A stretch of 64,000 nt of DNA from Methylocystaceae bacterium (lineage in GTDB: Bacteria; Pseudomonadota; Alphaproteobacteria; Rhizobiales; Beijerinckiaceae). Where the stretch lies: contig WSXZ01000030.1 of the NCBI GenBank assembly GCA_009773555.1, positions 1 through 64,000 on the forward strand, given 5' to 3'. The first letter of the stretch is position 1; every line of letters begins with the position of its first letter. Below the pieces are notes generated by a model. That model was not told where the DNA came from, did no database searches, and saw nothing but the letters and a program-made list of their open reading frames with translations. Shown piece by piece: positions 29,810 to 40,943 of the stretch. Made by a program: the position numbers and the translations under genes.

Positions 29810-29911
29810 GTCATTCCCGACAGGCCGAAGGCCTGATCGGGAATCCAGAGCCAATACAGGAGCGCTGGTCTGCTCTGGATTCCCGATCGCGCTTCGCGCG
29901 TCGGGAATGAC
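29810..29911. repeat. Inverted pair of GTCATTCCCGA...TCGGGAATCCAGAG palindromic repeats
   Basis: gtcattcccgacaggccgaaggcctgatcgggaatccagag and ctctggattcccgatcgcgcttcgcgcgtcgggaatgac between uppP and ccrM. Confidence 0.85.
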
Positions 29912-29971
29912 ATGAGAGAGTTCAGACGGAAATAGTCACAGGCGCTCTACCCGTCTCAGGAAGAGAGCACG

Positions 29972-31207
<1,236 letters not shown>

Positions 31208-31296
31208 TTAGATTGGCAAAATGCAGACGTCTCTTTTTCGAACGGAAGTCTTAAAGAAGTAAAAAGGTTAGCGAATAGTTGACGAGGCCTCACGCG

Positions 31297-31880
31297 TCAC
31301 GCCTCACGCACGGGCGCGAAGCTGACGCGGTGCGCCGGGCTCGCGCCGTGCAGCGCCAGCGCGTCGAGGTGACGCTGCACGGCGTAGCCGACATTCGTCT
31401 CAAAACCATAGTGCGGATAGTGGACGGCGAGGCGGCGCATCATGGCGTCGCGCGCGACCTTGGCGACGATCGAGGCGGCGGCGATGCTGAGCGCCGTCGC
31501 GTCGCCCTTGATGATCAGCTGGCAGGGGCAGTTGACCGGCGGCCGGTCGTTGCCGTCGATGAGAAGATAGGCCGGCGTCTGGGCAAGGCCGGCGACCGCC
31601 CGCGCCATCGCCGCGAGCGTCGCCTGGCGGATATTGATGCGGTCGATCTCGGCGGGCGCGACGAAGGCGACGCTCACGGCGAGCGCGCTGGCCATGATGC
31701 GCTCAAACGCTTCTTCGCGCTGCGCCTGATTCAGCACCTTCGAATCATCGAGGCCCCGCGGCCGTCGTTCGGGATCGAGAATCACCGCCGCCGCCGCCAC
31801 CGGACCCGCGAGCGGCCCGCGTCCAACCTCGTCGACGCCGGCGATCGGCCAGACGCCTTTTGGGGCCCCTTGGCCGTCAC
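31297..31880 (-). pseudogene. rnhB: Ribonuclease HII; catalytic frame lacks a start codon upstream of GVDEVGRG
   Basis: [40 protein letters not shown] in one frame; possible start GTG ACG GCC AAG GGG CCC (31880) behind GGAGGAG RBS in another frame. Confidence 0.75.
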
Positions 31881-32066
31881 CAACGCTCCTCCCGGGCGGA
31901 TCGCTAGGGTCCTGCGCGACGGTGGCGTCAGTGCAGGACCGCGCAGCGAATAAAGCGCGGCGGGCGGGCGGCTGGCAACCGGAAAGACGGCGTTTGCGGC
32001 CGCGTCCAATGAATTCTCGGCCCGCGCGAGCGCAATAAGCTCGCCGGAGACGAGTCTAAGATGGGC

Positions 32067-33197
32067 TCAGAAGAGGCTGAGCTGCTGCGGCGCGCGGCGC
32101 GGCGGCTCGAACAGATCCGTTCGCAGCCTCGTTTTCTGCGTGAACCCTAGCCGGGCGGCCGCGAGCTCGAAACGCCGGCCGATCATCCAGGCGTAGGGCC
32201 CCTCGCCTTTCATGCGGGTCCCGAAGGACGCATCGTAAAGCTTGCCGTCTCGCGTCGAGCGCACGAGCGCGAGGGCGCGGCGGGCCCTGTCAGGAAAATG
32301 CGTCGCCAGCCATTCGGTGAAGAGATCGCGCAATTCGAGCGGCAGCCGCAGCAGCACATAGCCCGCTTCGCGCGCGCCGGCGGCGTGCGCCCGCGTCAAG
32401 ATCCGCTCGATCTCGTCGTCATTGATGGCGGGAATGATCGGCGCCGTCATCACCGCCGTCGGCACGCCGGCGGCGCTGAGCTTTTCGATGGTCTCGAGCC
32501 GCAGCTCCGGCGTTGCGGCGCGTGGCTCCATCAGCCGCGCGAGCGTGCGGTCGAGCGTCGTCACCGAGATCGCGACCTTCGCAAGGCCCTTGGCCGCCAT
32601 TGGCGCGAGCAGATCGAGGTCACGCAGGACGAGCGCGGACTTCGTCACGATGCCGACCGGATGATTGGCGCGCGCCAGCACTTCGAGGATCGAACGCATC
32701 ACGCGATGGCTTTTCTCGGCGGGCTGATAGGGATCGGTGTTGGTGCCGATGGCGATCGTCTTGGGGACATAGCCCGGCGCCGACAATTCGCGTTCGAGAA
32801 GCTGCGCCGCGCCGTCCTTGACGAAGATCTCGGTCTCGAAATCGAGGCCGGGCGAAAAGCCCATATAGGCGTGCGTCGGCCGCGCGAAACAATACACGCA
32901 GCCATGCTCGCAGCCGCGATAGGGATTGATCGAGCGATCGAACGAAATATCCGGCGAATCATTCCTGGTGATGATGGTACGCGGCTTCTCGACGTGGAAA
33001 TTGGTCTTGAGCGCCGGCAGGCTCTCGAGCGACCCCCAGCCGTCGTCGGCCTCCTCGCGCGTCTCCTTTTCGAAACGGCCGCTGCGCTTCGACAGCGCGC
33101 CGCGTCCGCGCCGGCGCTCGGCGTCGACGAGGGCCGCGGCGTCGATCGGCTGCGGCGCGCCTTTTGTCTCTGCCGATGCCTGAGCCGCACGCCCCAT
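32067..33197 (-). CDS. PA0069-family radical SAM protein
   Basis: FDRSINPYRGCEHGCVYCFARPTHAYMGFSPGLDFETEI (CxxxCxxC), full length 376 aa. Confidence 0.93.
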   Translation of the reverse strand: MGRAAQASAETKGAPQPIDAAALVDAERRRGRGALSKRSGRFEKETREEADDGWGSLESLPALKTNFHVEKPRTIITRNDSPDISFDRSINPYRGCEHGCVYCFARPTHAYMGFSPGLDFETEIFVKDGAAQLLERELSAPGYVPKTIAIGTNTDPYQPAEKSHRVMRSILEVLARANHPVGIVTKSALVLRDLDLLAPMAAKGLAKVAISVTTLDRTLARLMEPRAATPELRLETIEKLSAAGVPTAVMTAPIIPAINDDEIERILTRAHAAGAREAGYVLLRLPLELRDLFTEWLATHFPDRARRALALVRSTRDGKLYDASFGTRMKGEGPYAWMIGRRFELAAARLGFTQKTRLRTDLFEPPRRAPQQLSLF

Positions 33198-33310
33198 GTT
33201 CGCAACCTCTGCCCAGCGTCGGCCCGAGGATCGCCGTGGCGACCGCTCAGAACCAACGCTAGTCAGAACATATAGAGAACATTAAAGTGAGGCAAGCGGC
33301 TTTCTGAACG

Positions 33311-33342
33311 AAAAAGCGCGCCGACTCTCGACGGCGCGCCTC
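33311..33342 (-). terminator. Intrinsic terminator downstream of homospermidine synthase
   Basis: Minus strand GCGCGCCG-TCGAGAGT-CGGCGCGC followed by TTTTT. Confidence 0.75.
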
Positions 33343-33365
33343 CTAATGCTGCGCTTGAGGCGCCC

Positions 33366-34799
33366 TCAGCGCACGAGAACATTCCTGAACTGCCACGGAT
33401 CGCTTTCGTCGATATCTTCCGGGAACAGCCCGGGACGCCCCTCGAGCGGCGTCCAATCCGTGTAATAGCCCTTCACCGGGCCGAGATACGGCAGCTGCAC
33501 GTCGAGGCAGCGCCTGTAGTCGACCTCGTCGGCCTCGACGATTCCCGCCTGCGGATTCTCCAGCGCCCAGACCATGCCGGCGAGCGCCGCCGAACTCACC
33601 TGAAGTCCGGTGGCGTTCTGATAGGGCGCGAGATCGCGAGTCTCCTCGATCGAGAGCTGCGACCCGTACCAATAGGCGTTCCTGGCGTGGCCGTAGAGCA
33701 GCACCCCGAGCTCGTCGATCCCGTCGACGATCTCGTGCTCGTCGAGAATCTTCCAGCTCTCCTGCATCTTGCCGGCGGCGCCGAACATCTCGTGCAGAGA
33801 AAGCACGGCGTCGTCGGCGGGATGATAGGCGTAGTGACAGGTCGGACGATAGATCGCCTGACCCTTCTCGTCGCGCAGCGTGAGATAATCCGCGATCGAG
33901 ATCGACTCATTGTGGGTGACGAGAAAGCCATATTGCGGCCCCGGCGTCGGGCACCATGAGCGCACGCGCGTATTGGCGCCGGGCGACAGCAGATAGATCG
34001 CCGCGCCGCAGCCGGCCGGATGCGTGCGGCCGATGTCGGGCAAAGATTTTTCATGCGTGCCCCAGCCGAGTTCGGCGGGCTGCAGGCCCTCGGAGACAAA
34101 GCCTTCGACCGACCAGGTGTTGACGAAGACGTCGCGCGGCTTCGGATTGCGCGCGCGCTGGGTGTCGCGTTCGGCGATGTGGACGCCCTTGACCCCGAGC
34201 TTTTGGGCGAGCGCGCCCCATTCGGCGCGCGTCGCCGGCTCCTTGTCGAAGGCGTCCGTGTCGCGCGCGATATCGACGAGCGCCTGCTTGACGAACCAGG
34301 ACACCATGCCGGGATTGGCGCCGACGCAGGACACCGCCGTCGATCCGCCGGGATTTTTGCGGCGCTCTTCGAGCACCGTCTCGCGCAGGGCATAATTGGT
34401 GCGCGCTTCATTGGACATGCTCTTGTCGAAGTAGAAGCCCGGCCATGGCTCCACCACCGTGTCGACGCACAGCGCGTTCAATTCGCGCGCGAGCTTGATG
34501 ATCGCGAGCGAAGAAACGTCGACCGAGAGATTAACGATAAAGCCCTGGCCTTCGCCCTTGGTCAAAAGCGGGGTCAAGACGTCGCGGTAGTTCTCCGGCG
34601 TCAGCCTGGTTTTCAGAAAAGCGATGCCGCGCTCGTCCAGCAGACGGCGATGCGTATCGACCGGGTCGATGACGGTGACGCGCGATTTGTCGAAATCGAA
34701 ATGGCGCTCGATCAGCGGCAAAATGCCTCGGCCGATGGAGCCGAAGCCGATCAGCACGATCGGACCGGTGATTTTGCCGTAGTTTGGCCAAGTCGACAT
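33366..34799 (-). CDS. hss: Homospermidine synthase
   Basis: 477 aa; MSTWPNYGKITGPIVLIGFGSIGRGILPLIERHFDFDKSRVTVIDP.. Confidence 0.92.
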   Translation of the reverse strand: MSTWPNYGKITGPIVLIGFGSIGRGILPLIERHFDFDKSRVTVIDPVDTHRRLLDERGIAFLKTRLTPENYRDVLTPLLTKGEGQGFIVNLSVDVSSLAIIKLARELNALCVDTVVEPWPGFYFDKSMSNEARTNYALRETVLEERRKNPGGSTAVSCVGANPGMVSWFVKQALVDIARDTDAFDKEPATRAEWGALAQKLGVKGVHIAERDTQRARNPKPRDVFVNTWSVEGFVSEGLQPAELGWGTHEKSLPDIGRTHPAGCGAAIYLLSPGANTRVRSWCPTPGPQYGFLVTHNESISIADYLTLRDEKGQAIYRPTCHYAYHPADDAVLSLHEMFGAAGKMQESWKILDEHEIVDGIDELGVLLYGHARNAYWYGSQLSIEETRDLAPYQNATGLQVSSAALAGMVWALENPQAGIVEADEVDYRRCLDVQLPYLGPVKGYYTDWTPLEGRPGLFPEDIDESDPWQFRNVLVR

Positions 34800-34985
34800 G
34801 AGGCGCAGCTCCCGAGAAAGATATTGCGCCGCGATAAAGCAAGCGCGGACGTATTAATCAAGAGCTTGAGAGATTTGCGGCGGGCGCATGGCTTGGCGCT
34901 TTTTGCGCGCGCTCGGCGACACGCAGGCCAGTTGGGCGTCTTCGAGGACATGCGGGCGTGGCCCATCGGTCATTAAGATGCGCAA

Positions 34986-35073
34986 GGGCCCCTCGTCCTT
35001 CGAGACGCCCTCTTCGAGGCCTTCCTACAAGCTTAGGAGCGCCCGAATGGCGGCGTCTCGAAGGGCGAGGACC
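34986..35073. repeat. Inverted repeat, CCTCGTCCTTCGAGACGCC / GGCGTCTCGAAGGGCGAGG
   Basis: Left arm ~34991-35009, right arm ~35052-35070, between hss and the acyltransferase fusion. Confidence 0.8.
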
Positions 35074-35105
35074 GCAGCGCGATCAAAAATTTAGACCTTG
35101 GAATT

Positions 35106-38100
35106 TCACGCAGGCGCAGCGGCGTTGCCGTCGATGCGTCCCTGCAGACCGTTGGGCAGGCGCGGGTTGGGCAGAATATAGCGCCCGCGCTCCCGCACCA
35201 TTTTGGTCACCGCCGCGAAATCGAGCTTGCCGGAGCCCAAAAGCGGCACTTGATCGACGATCATGACTTCCGCCGGAATCATCAAGTCCGACGCGCCCTT
35301 CGATTTGGCGTAGGCCTGGAAATCGGCGCGCGTCGCGTCCTTCTGCTGCGTGATGAGAGTGATTCGCTCGCCCTTGCGCGGATCGACCTCAGTCGCCGCC
35401 GCCGACAGAGCGTCGGGCCAAAGTTCCGCCGCCAGCTGTTCGATCGCCGCGAGCGACACCATCTCGCCGCCGACCTTGGCGAAGCGCTTGGCGCGACCCT
35501 TGATCGTCACATAGCCCTGCGCGTCGATGGTGACGATATCGCCCGTATCATGCCAGCCGTTCTCCGTCGGCTGCACCACGCCGGGCTTGTCGATCTTGAG
35601 ATAGCCCATCATCACATTCGGCCCCCGCACCAAGAGCCTGCCGCCGTCCTCCACGCCTGGAACGGGCTCAAGCCGATGTTCGATCCCCGGCATCAGGCGT
35701 CCGACGGAGCCGAATCTGTTGAACATCGGCGTGTTGAGCGCGAGGACCGGCGAGGCTTCCGTCACGCCATAGCCTTCAAGGATGCGGACGCCGAACTTCT
35801 CCATCCACAGATCGCGCGTCGATTGTTTCACCGGCTCGGCGCCGGCGACGACATAACGGATCGACCGAAAGTCATAGGCGTGCGCCGGGCGCGCGTAACC
35901 GGCGAGAAAAGTGTCCGTCCCGAAAAGAATCGTGGCGTTTGAGCCGTAAACGAGCTCCGGCACGATGCGATAGTGCAAGGGCGAGGGATAAAGATAGATC
36001 GGAACGCCGGAGATGAGCGGCAGCGTGAAGCCGACCGTCAGACCGAAGGAATGGAACATCGGCAGCACGTTGAAGACCTTGTCCGTGCGGCCGAAGTCGA
36101 TGCGCGCGGCGGCCTGCGCGGCATTGGCGAGCATGTTTCGATGCGACAAAGCCACGCCCTTTGGCGCGCCTTCCGAACCCGAGGTGAAAAGTATCGCCGC
36201 CATCTCTGCGGCCTTGCGCGCCACGACGGGCTTACGGAAGCGTCGGAGCGCGTCCAGCCTGTCGGCGAAGGAGATGCGCGCGCGCATGTCTTCGAGATAG
36301 ACGAGCGCAACTTTCTCTTCGAGCGCAGCGACAAGCTTTTCGAGTTTGGCTTTCTCGATGAAGCCGCGCGACGTCAGAATCGTCCTCGCCTGCGCCGCCT
36401 CGCAGCCCGCCAGAATATTGGCGGCGCCGGCGGTGAAATTGATCATCGCCGGCGCGCGGCCGGCAGAAATGACCGCGAGGAACGCTATTCCCGCGCCATT
36501 GGCGTTCGGCAGCATCAGTCCGATCGCATCGCCCGTCCTCCCGATCGCGGCGATCTTGCCGGCGAGCGCGCGCGTCCCGATCAGCAGCCTGCGATAGCTG
36601 AGCTGGCCGGCGATCGGGTCTTCGAGCGCGACGCGCGACAGCCCATGCGTGCGCGCGGCTTCGACGACGGCTTCGAAAAGCGTGCGATCGGCGTTGGTCG
36701 CGCGGAAGACGAGATCCGACATGATCTGATAGAGCGCCGCGCCGGCCGCCATCCGCCGCGCTTTGCCCTTCAGCGCGTCATCGACCGTGAGGCGGATCGG
36801 TTCGAGCACGGTGAGCGTGAATTTCGGAAACCACCGCCGGCGCGCCTGTTCACGCGTCAGCCGCGAGAACATCGTCGCCTCGGCGCCATCGATGTGCACC
36901 GGGACGACCATCGCGCCGGATTTTTCCGCGATCAGCCCCGCCCCGTCATAGACTTTCATCAGACTGCCGGTGACCGTCAGCCGGCCTTCCGGGAAGATGA
37001 CGAGCGGGTTTCCATCCTTGACCGCATTGATGAGCGCGCGCGCGCCAAGCGGATTGGCTGGATCGAGCGGGATCACGCGCATGAATTTCAAAAACGGCTT
37101 CGCCCACCATGTCTGCGAGATTGCGCGGTCGACGGCGAAGACCGGCTGCTTTGGCATGACGGCGAAAATCGCCGCGGCGTCGAGAAAACTCACATGGTTG
37201 AGCGCGACGATCGGATTGGGTCCCGCCTTCTCGAAATTTTCCAGCCCCTTAACCTCGAGACGATAGAAGGCGCGAAAGTAGATCGAGAGCAGATCCTGCA
37301 AAGGCGACGCGACGACCGCCTTGACGATCCAGATCGAAGCGACGAGCGCGACGACGGCCAGGCCGATCAGCAGCGCCGCGAAAGAGACGCCCAAGCTCTG
37401 CAGACCCGCAACCCCGAGGCCGCCAAGCGCCATGAAGGCGGCGTTCTGCACATTCACCGCGGCGATGGTGCGGGCGCGCTGCTGCGGCGCGCTCTGCGCC
37501 TGAATGGCGGCGAAGGACGGAACGATCATCAGCCCGCCGGCGACCGCGAGCAGTGAAAGATCGATCGCGGCGCGCCAGGCGAGCGGCTGAGCGAAATAGG
37601 CCTGCGGCGCCAGCGCCGTCGCTGCGGCGGGCGCATTCGAAAGGAGCAGCGCGAGCCCAAGGTCCGCGGACGCAAAAGCGACGAGCGCCGCGCCGACGGC
37701 AGTCGGCAGCAGCACGATCTTGCCCTTGAGCAGGAAGGCGGCGAGCCCTGATCCGATGGCGATGCCGACGGCGAACAGCGCCAGATGAATGCTGACGAGG
37801 ATCTCGGCGCCATGCAGCGTCTGGGTGATGAGCGAGGGCGTGAGCGACATGGCGATCGAGCCGAACAGCCAGAAGAGACTCGTCACCACGGCAAGCCGCC
37901 GCAGCGCTATTTGACCACGCAGATGCCGCAGCAATTTGAAAGTTGAGCGGAAGACGTTGGCGTCGATCGCAAGATCGGGATCGGCGCGCCGGGTTGGGGG
38001 AATGAGCCACGCCGCGCCAAGCGCCAACGCCGCGACGCCCATGACTCCCGCCGCGAGGATCGCCCCGTCGCCGACATGCAACGCCATGCCACCGGCGACC

Positions 38101-38564
38101 GTGCCGCTGAGAATGGCGAAAAAGGTCGCGCTCTCGACGAGCGCATTGCCCGCCGGAAGTTCCTCGCGCGTCAGATGGTCGGGCAAGATGCCGTATTTGA
38201 CGGGGCCGAACAGCGCGCCGGTGACGCCGAAGAGAATGAGCGCGCCAAAGAGCGTCGGGATATTGGCTAACAGAAAGCCGGTCGCGGACAATGCCGCCAC
38301 GGCGATCTCCGCGACGCTCAGCCAGCGCACGACGCGCGCCTTGTCATATTTGTCGGCGAGCTCGCCGCCGATCGCCGAGAACAGAAAGAACGGCGCGATG
38401 AAGGCCGCGCCGGCGAGCGTCACGAGCGACGCGCCGCTCTCGGCCGCGTGCGCCAAGATCAGGAGAACCAGGGCGTTCTTCAAGAAATTGTCGTTGAAGG
38501 CGGCGAAGAACTGACGCCAGAACAATGGCGCGAAACGCCGAGAAGCGAGAAGCGAATGCGTCAT
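35106..38564 (-). CDS. MFS - PlsC acyltransferase - AMP-ligase fusion (Aas-like, acyl-ACP/phospholipid acyltransferase)
   Basis: 1152 aa; MFS N-terminus (FFAAFNDNFLKNALVLLILAH), acyltransferase NHVSFLDAAAIF / FPEGRLTVTG, AMP-binding ILFTSGSEGAPKGVALSHRN. Confidence 0.92.
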   Translation of the reverse strand: MTHSLLASRRFAPLFWRQFFAAFNDNFLKNALVLLILAHAAESGASLVTLAGAAFIAPFFLFSAIGGELADKYDKARVVRWLSVAEIAVAALSATGFLLANIPTLFGALILFGVTGALFGPVKYGILPDHLTREELPAGNALVESATFFAILSGTVAGGMALHVGDGAILAAGVMGVAALALGAAWLIPPTRRADPDLAIDANVFRSTFKLLRHLRGQIALRRLAVVTSLFWLFGSIAMSLTPSLITQTLHGAEILVSIHLALFAVGIAIGSGLAAFLLKGKIVLLPTAVGAALVAFASADLGLALLLSNAPAAATALAPQAYFAQPLAWRAAIDLSLLAVAGGLMIVPSFAAIQAQSAPQQRARTIAAVNVQNAAFMALGGLGVAGLQSLGVSFAALLIGLAVVALVASIWIVKAVVASPLQDLLSIYFRAFYRLEVKGLENFEKAGPNPIVALNHVSFLDAAAIFAVMPKQPVFAVDRAISQTWWAKPFLKFMRVIPLDPANPLGARALINAVKDGNPLVIFPEGRLTVTGSLMKVYDGAGLIAEKSGAMVVPVHIDGAEATMFSRLTREQARRRWFPKFTLTVLEPIRLTVDDALKGKARRMAAGAALYQIMSDLVFRATNADRTLFEAVVEAARTHGLSRVALEDPIAGQLSYRRLLIGTRALAGKIAAIGRTGDAIGLMLPNANGAGIAFLAVISAGRAPAMINFTAGAANILAGCEAAQARTILTSRGFIEKAKLEKLVAALEEKVALVYLEDMRARISFADRLDALRRFRKPVVARKAAEMAAILFTSGSEGAPKGVALSHRNMLANAAQAAARIDFGRTDKVFNVLPMFHSFGLTVGFTLPLISGVPIYLYPSPLHYRIVPELVYGSNATILFGTDTFLAGYARPAHAYDFRSIRYVVAGAEPVKQSTRDLWMEKFGVRILEGYGVTEASPVLALNTPMFNRFGSVGRLMPGIEHRLEPVPGVEDGGRLLVRGPNVMMGYLKIDKPGVVQPTENGWHDTGDIVTIDAQGYVTIKGRAKRFAKVGGEMVSLAAIEQLAAELWPDALSAAATEVDPRKGERITLITQQKDATRADFQAYAKSKGASDLMIPAEVMIVDQVPLLGSGKLDFAAVTKMVRERGRYILPNPRLPNGLQGRIDGNAAAPA

Positions 38565-38689
38565 GTCGAAGCTTCCGGGAGGTGCGTCGTGACATTCGCC
38601 GATCACCCTTAAGGATCGGTCAAACCGGACGCGTTGCAATGGGCGTGGCGATCGGCGTTGCAACCGGGTCGAAGGTCAGCCTTTCGCCA

Positions 38690-38702
38690 TGAACTATGTT
38701 CA
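38690..38702. promoter_or_regulatory. Candidate TetR operator 1, TGAAC-TAT-GTTCA
   Basis: Perfect palindrome in divergent aas-like/tetR intergenic region. Confidence 0.6.
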
Positions 38703-38744
38703 ATATGGAGACTGCAGCGCTTTTGCTCTGCCGTCAACAAGAAA

Positions 38745-38759
38745 ATGAACGGTGTTCAT
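38745..38759. promoter_or_regulatory. Candidate TetR operator 2, ATGAAC-GGT-GTTCAT
   Basis: Perfect palindrome, same half-site as operator 1, centres ~56 bp apart. Confidence 0.6.
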
Positions 38760-38779
38760 GCCGAATTGGGAGACGTTCC

Positions 38780-39406
38780 TTGAACGAGAATAACGCCGAC
38801 GCGGGAGCCGGCCGCCGGACGCAGTTGCGTGACCGGCTTATCGACATCGCGCAGGAGACCATCGCGGCGCAGGGTCTCGACGGACTTAAGGCGCGCGATC
38901 TCGCCGCCGCCGCCGGTTGCGCGCTCGGCGCGATCTATACCGCTTTTCATGACCTCGACGAGCTGATCCTGCGGGTCAACGCGCGCACCCTGGCGCGCCT
39001 GGAGCTCGCGCTCGGCGCGGCGTTTGTGGACGCAGAGGCGGAGCAGGCGCTCGAAGCCATGGCGCGAGCCTATCTGAGCTTTGCGAGAAAAGAGGAGCCG
39101 AGCTGGCGCGCGCTGTTCGAGCACCGATTGCCCCCTGGCGCGCCCGTGCCGGCCTGGTATGCGGACGCGCGCAACCGCCTGTTCAGTCGGTTGGACGCGC
39201 CGCTTGCGCAACTGCTGCCAGGCAAGGACGCGACGGCGCGCGCTGCGCTCGCGCGCACGCTGTTTTCGGCCGTCCATGGAGTCATCGCGCTAGGGCTCGA
39301 GGAGAAGATCGCTGAGACTCCGCCAAAGTTGCTGGATGAGCAGCTCGGCCTGCTGATACGGCTTCTCGCGGCGGGACTGATGATGGAGTCGGCCCGCTTG
39401 ATTTGA
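38780..39406 (+). CDS. TetR/AcrR-family transcriptional regulator
   Basis: QLRDRLIDIAQETIAAQGLDGLKARDLAAAAGCALGAIYTAFHDLDELILRVN HTH; TTG start assigned at 38780 (LNENNADAGAG). Confidence 0.88.
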   Translation: MNENNADAGAGRRTQLRDRLIDIAQETIAAQGLDGLKARDLAAAAGCALGAIYTAFHDLDELILRVNARTLARLELALGAAFVDAEAEQALEAMARAYLSFARKEEPSWRALFEHRLPPGAPVPAWYADARNRLFSRLDAPLAQLLPGKDATARAALARTLFSAVHGVIALGLEEKIAETPPKLLDEQLGLLIRLLAAGLMMESARLI

Positions 39407-39431
39407 GCCGCGCGAGCTGACATAGGCGCGC

Positions 39432-40172
39432 ATGACTTACATTCTGCTGTTTGCCGTAGCGACCTGGGCGGGCGCGCAGAATGCGCTTGCCGGCGGCGGC
39501 TCCTTCCTCACGCTTCCCGCCCTGATGTTCACGGGCATGGACGCGCTCGCCGCCAATATCACGTCATGCGCGGCGCTGTTTCCGGCGCAGGTCGCGACCG
39601 GCTGGACCGGCCGCAAGCTCGCCAAGGGCGCCAGTGGGCTTTCGCTGCGCACGCTGTTCGTCATCAGCATCGTCGGCGGCGCCGTCGGCGCGGCGGTGTT
39701 GCTGGGCACGCCGCGCGGACTCTTCGCGCGTCTCGTGCCATGGCTCGTGCTCTTTGCGACGGTGGTCTTCGCCTGGGGCAGTTTCTTTCGCAAGCCCGTC
39801 GAAACGCACAGCCATCTCGGCACGCCGCGCGCGGCCCTCGCGCAATTTCTGATTTCGGTTTACGGCGGCTATTTCGGCGGCGGCATCGGCTTCCTCATGG
39901 TCGCCGCGCTGACCATGGCCGGACAGGGGGTGCGCGTCGCCAGCGCAACAAAAAATGTTCTGGCCGGCGTCATGAACGCCTCCGCCGTCGCGATCTTCCT
40001 GTTCTCGCCGGATCTGCACTGGCCGCAGGCGCTGGTGACGAGCGTGGGCGCGACGATCGGCGGCGTCGCCGGCGCCCGCCTGATCCATCACATCGACGAA
40101 AAAATCCTGCGCATCTTCATCGTCGTGGTCGGCGCGGCGCTGACTGTCGGCCTCTTCCTCAGAGCGCCATGA
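39432..40172 (+). CDS. TauE/SafE-family sulfite exporter-like permease
   Basis: AGAQNALAGGGSFLTLPALMFTGMDALAANITSCAALFPAQ..GGYFGGGIGFLM. Confidence 0.88.
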   Translation: MTYILLFAVATWAGAQNALAGGGSFLTLPALMFTGMDALAANITSCAALFPAQVATGWTGRKLAKGASGLSLRTLFVISIVGGAVGAAVLLGTPRGLFARLVPWLVLFATVVFAWGSFFRKPVETHSHLGTPRAALAQFLISVYGGYFGGGIGFLMVAALTMAGQGVRVASATKNVLAGVMNASAVAIFLFSPDLHWPQALVTSVGATIGGVAGARLIHHIDEKILRIFIVVVGAALTVGLFLRAP

Positions 40173-40191
40173 TCCCGGACGCCCGATGCGT

Positions 40192-40788
40192 TCAGCGCGT
40201 CGTGGCCGCCCCGCCCGCCATCGCCTTTTCGATCTCGGGAATGAGCGTCGTCGCAATGGCGGAAGGCGTCAGCGGCCCGACAAATTTATAGGCGATCGTT
40301 CCGTCGCCCTTGATCACGAAGGTCTCCGGCACGCCGTAGACGCCGAAGTCGATCGCCGTGCGGCCGGCAGGGTCGACGCCGACGCGCGCGAAAGGATTGC
40401 CGCCCTCCTCAAGAAAACCTAAGGCCTTTGTCGTCTCATCCTTGTAGGAGAGCCCGTAAAGCTCGACGCCTTTGGCCTTGAGCGCTTGATCGCCAGCCAT
40501 CGCCATGAGCGCCGAATGCTCCTGTCGGCAGGGTCCGCACCAGCTGGCGAAGACATTGACGAGGCTCACGTGACCCTTGCGCAAATCTTCGGTCGAGAGA
40601 CCAGGAACGCCGGCCAATCCTTCAAGCGCCGGCAGATCGAAAGCCGGCGCCGGCCTGCCGATCAGCGCCGAGGGGATACGCGACGCGTCGCCGGAGAAGA
40701 GCCGCACCAGGAAGACCAGCGCCAGCAGCGCGAAGAGCGCCAGCGGCAGAAAGCGCAGCGCCGAGCGCGGCGCGACGGCGTCGCTCAC
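40192..40788 (-). CDS. ccmG: Cytochrome c biogenesis thioredoxin (DsbE/CcmG)
   Basis: VSLVNVFASWCGPCRQEHSALMAMAGD, N-terminal TM anchor. Confidence 0.93.
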   Translation of the reverse strand: MSDAVAPRSALRFLPLALFALLALVFLVRLFSGDASRIPSALIGRPAPAFDLPALEGLAGVPGLSTEDLRKGHVSLVNVFASWCGPCRQEHSALMAMAGDQALKAKGVELYGLSYKDETTKALGFLEEGGNPFARVGVDPAGRTAIDFGVYGVPETFVIKGDGTIAYKFVGPLTPSAIATTLIPEIEKAMAGGAATTR

Positions 40789-40943
40789 GCGCCCTCTCCT
40801 TCATCGCGCGCGCCCGCCGCGCCAAAGCGCGCCAGCGCCGAGCGCAGGCGGCGATAGTCGAGGATAATGCGCAAGGTCACGACGCCGAGCGTCACGGCCG
40901 TCACGCCATAAGCGGCGGCGATATAGAACCAGTGGCCGCTCAT
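40785..40943 (-). CDS. ccmD: Heme exporter protein D, CcmD (not in the supplied ORF track)
   Basis: 52 aa MSGHWFYIAAAYGVTAVTLGVVTLRIILDYRRLRSALARFGAAGARDEGEGA, overlaps both ccmC and ccmG. Confidence 0.88.
   Translation of the reverse strand: MSGHWFYIAAAYGVTAVTLGVVTLRIILDYRRLRSALARFGAAGARDEGEGA

Noticed and set aside
35973-37556. 527-aa ORF antisense to the MFS-PlsC-AMP-ligase gene
   Set aside because: Antisense artefact of a conserved gene.
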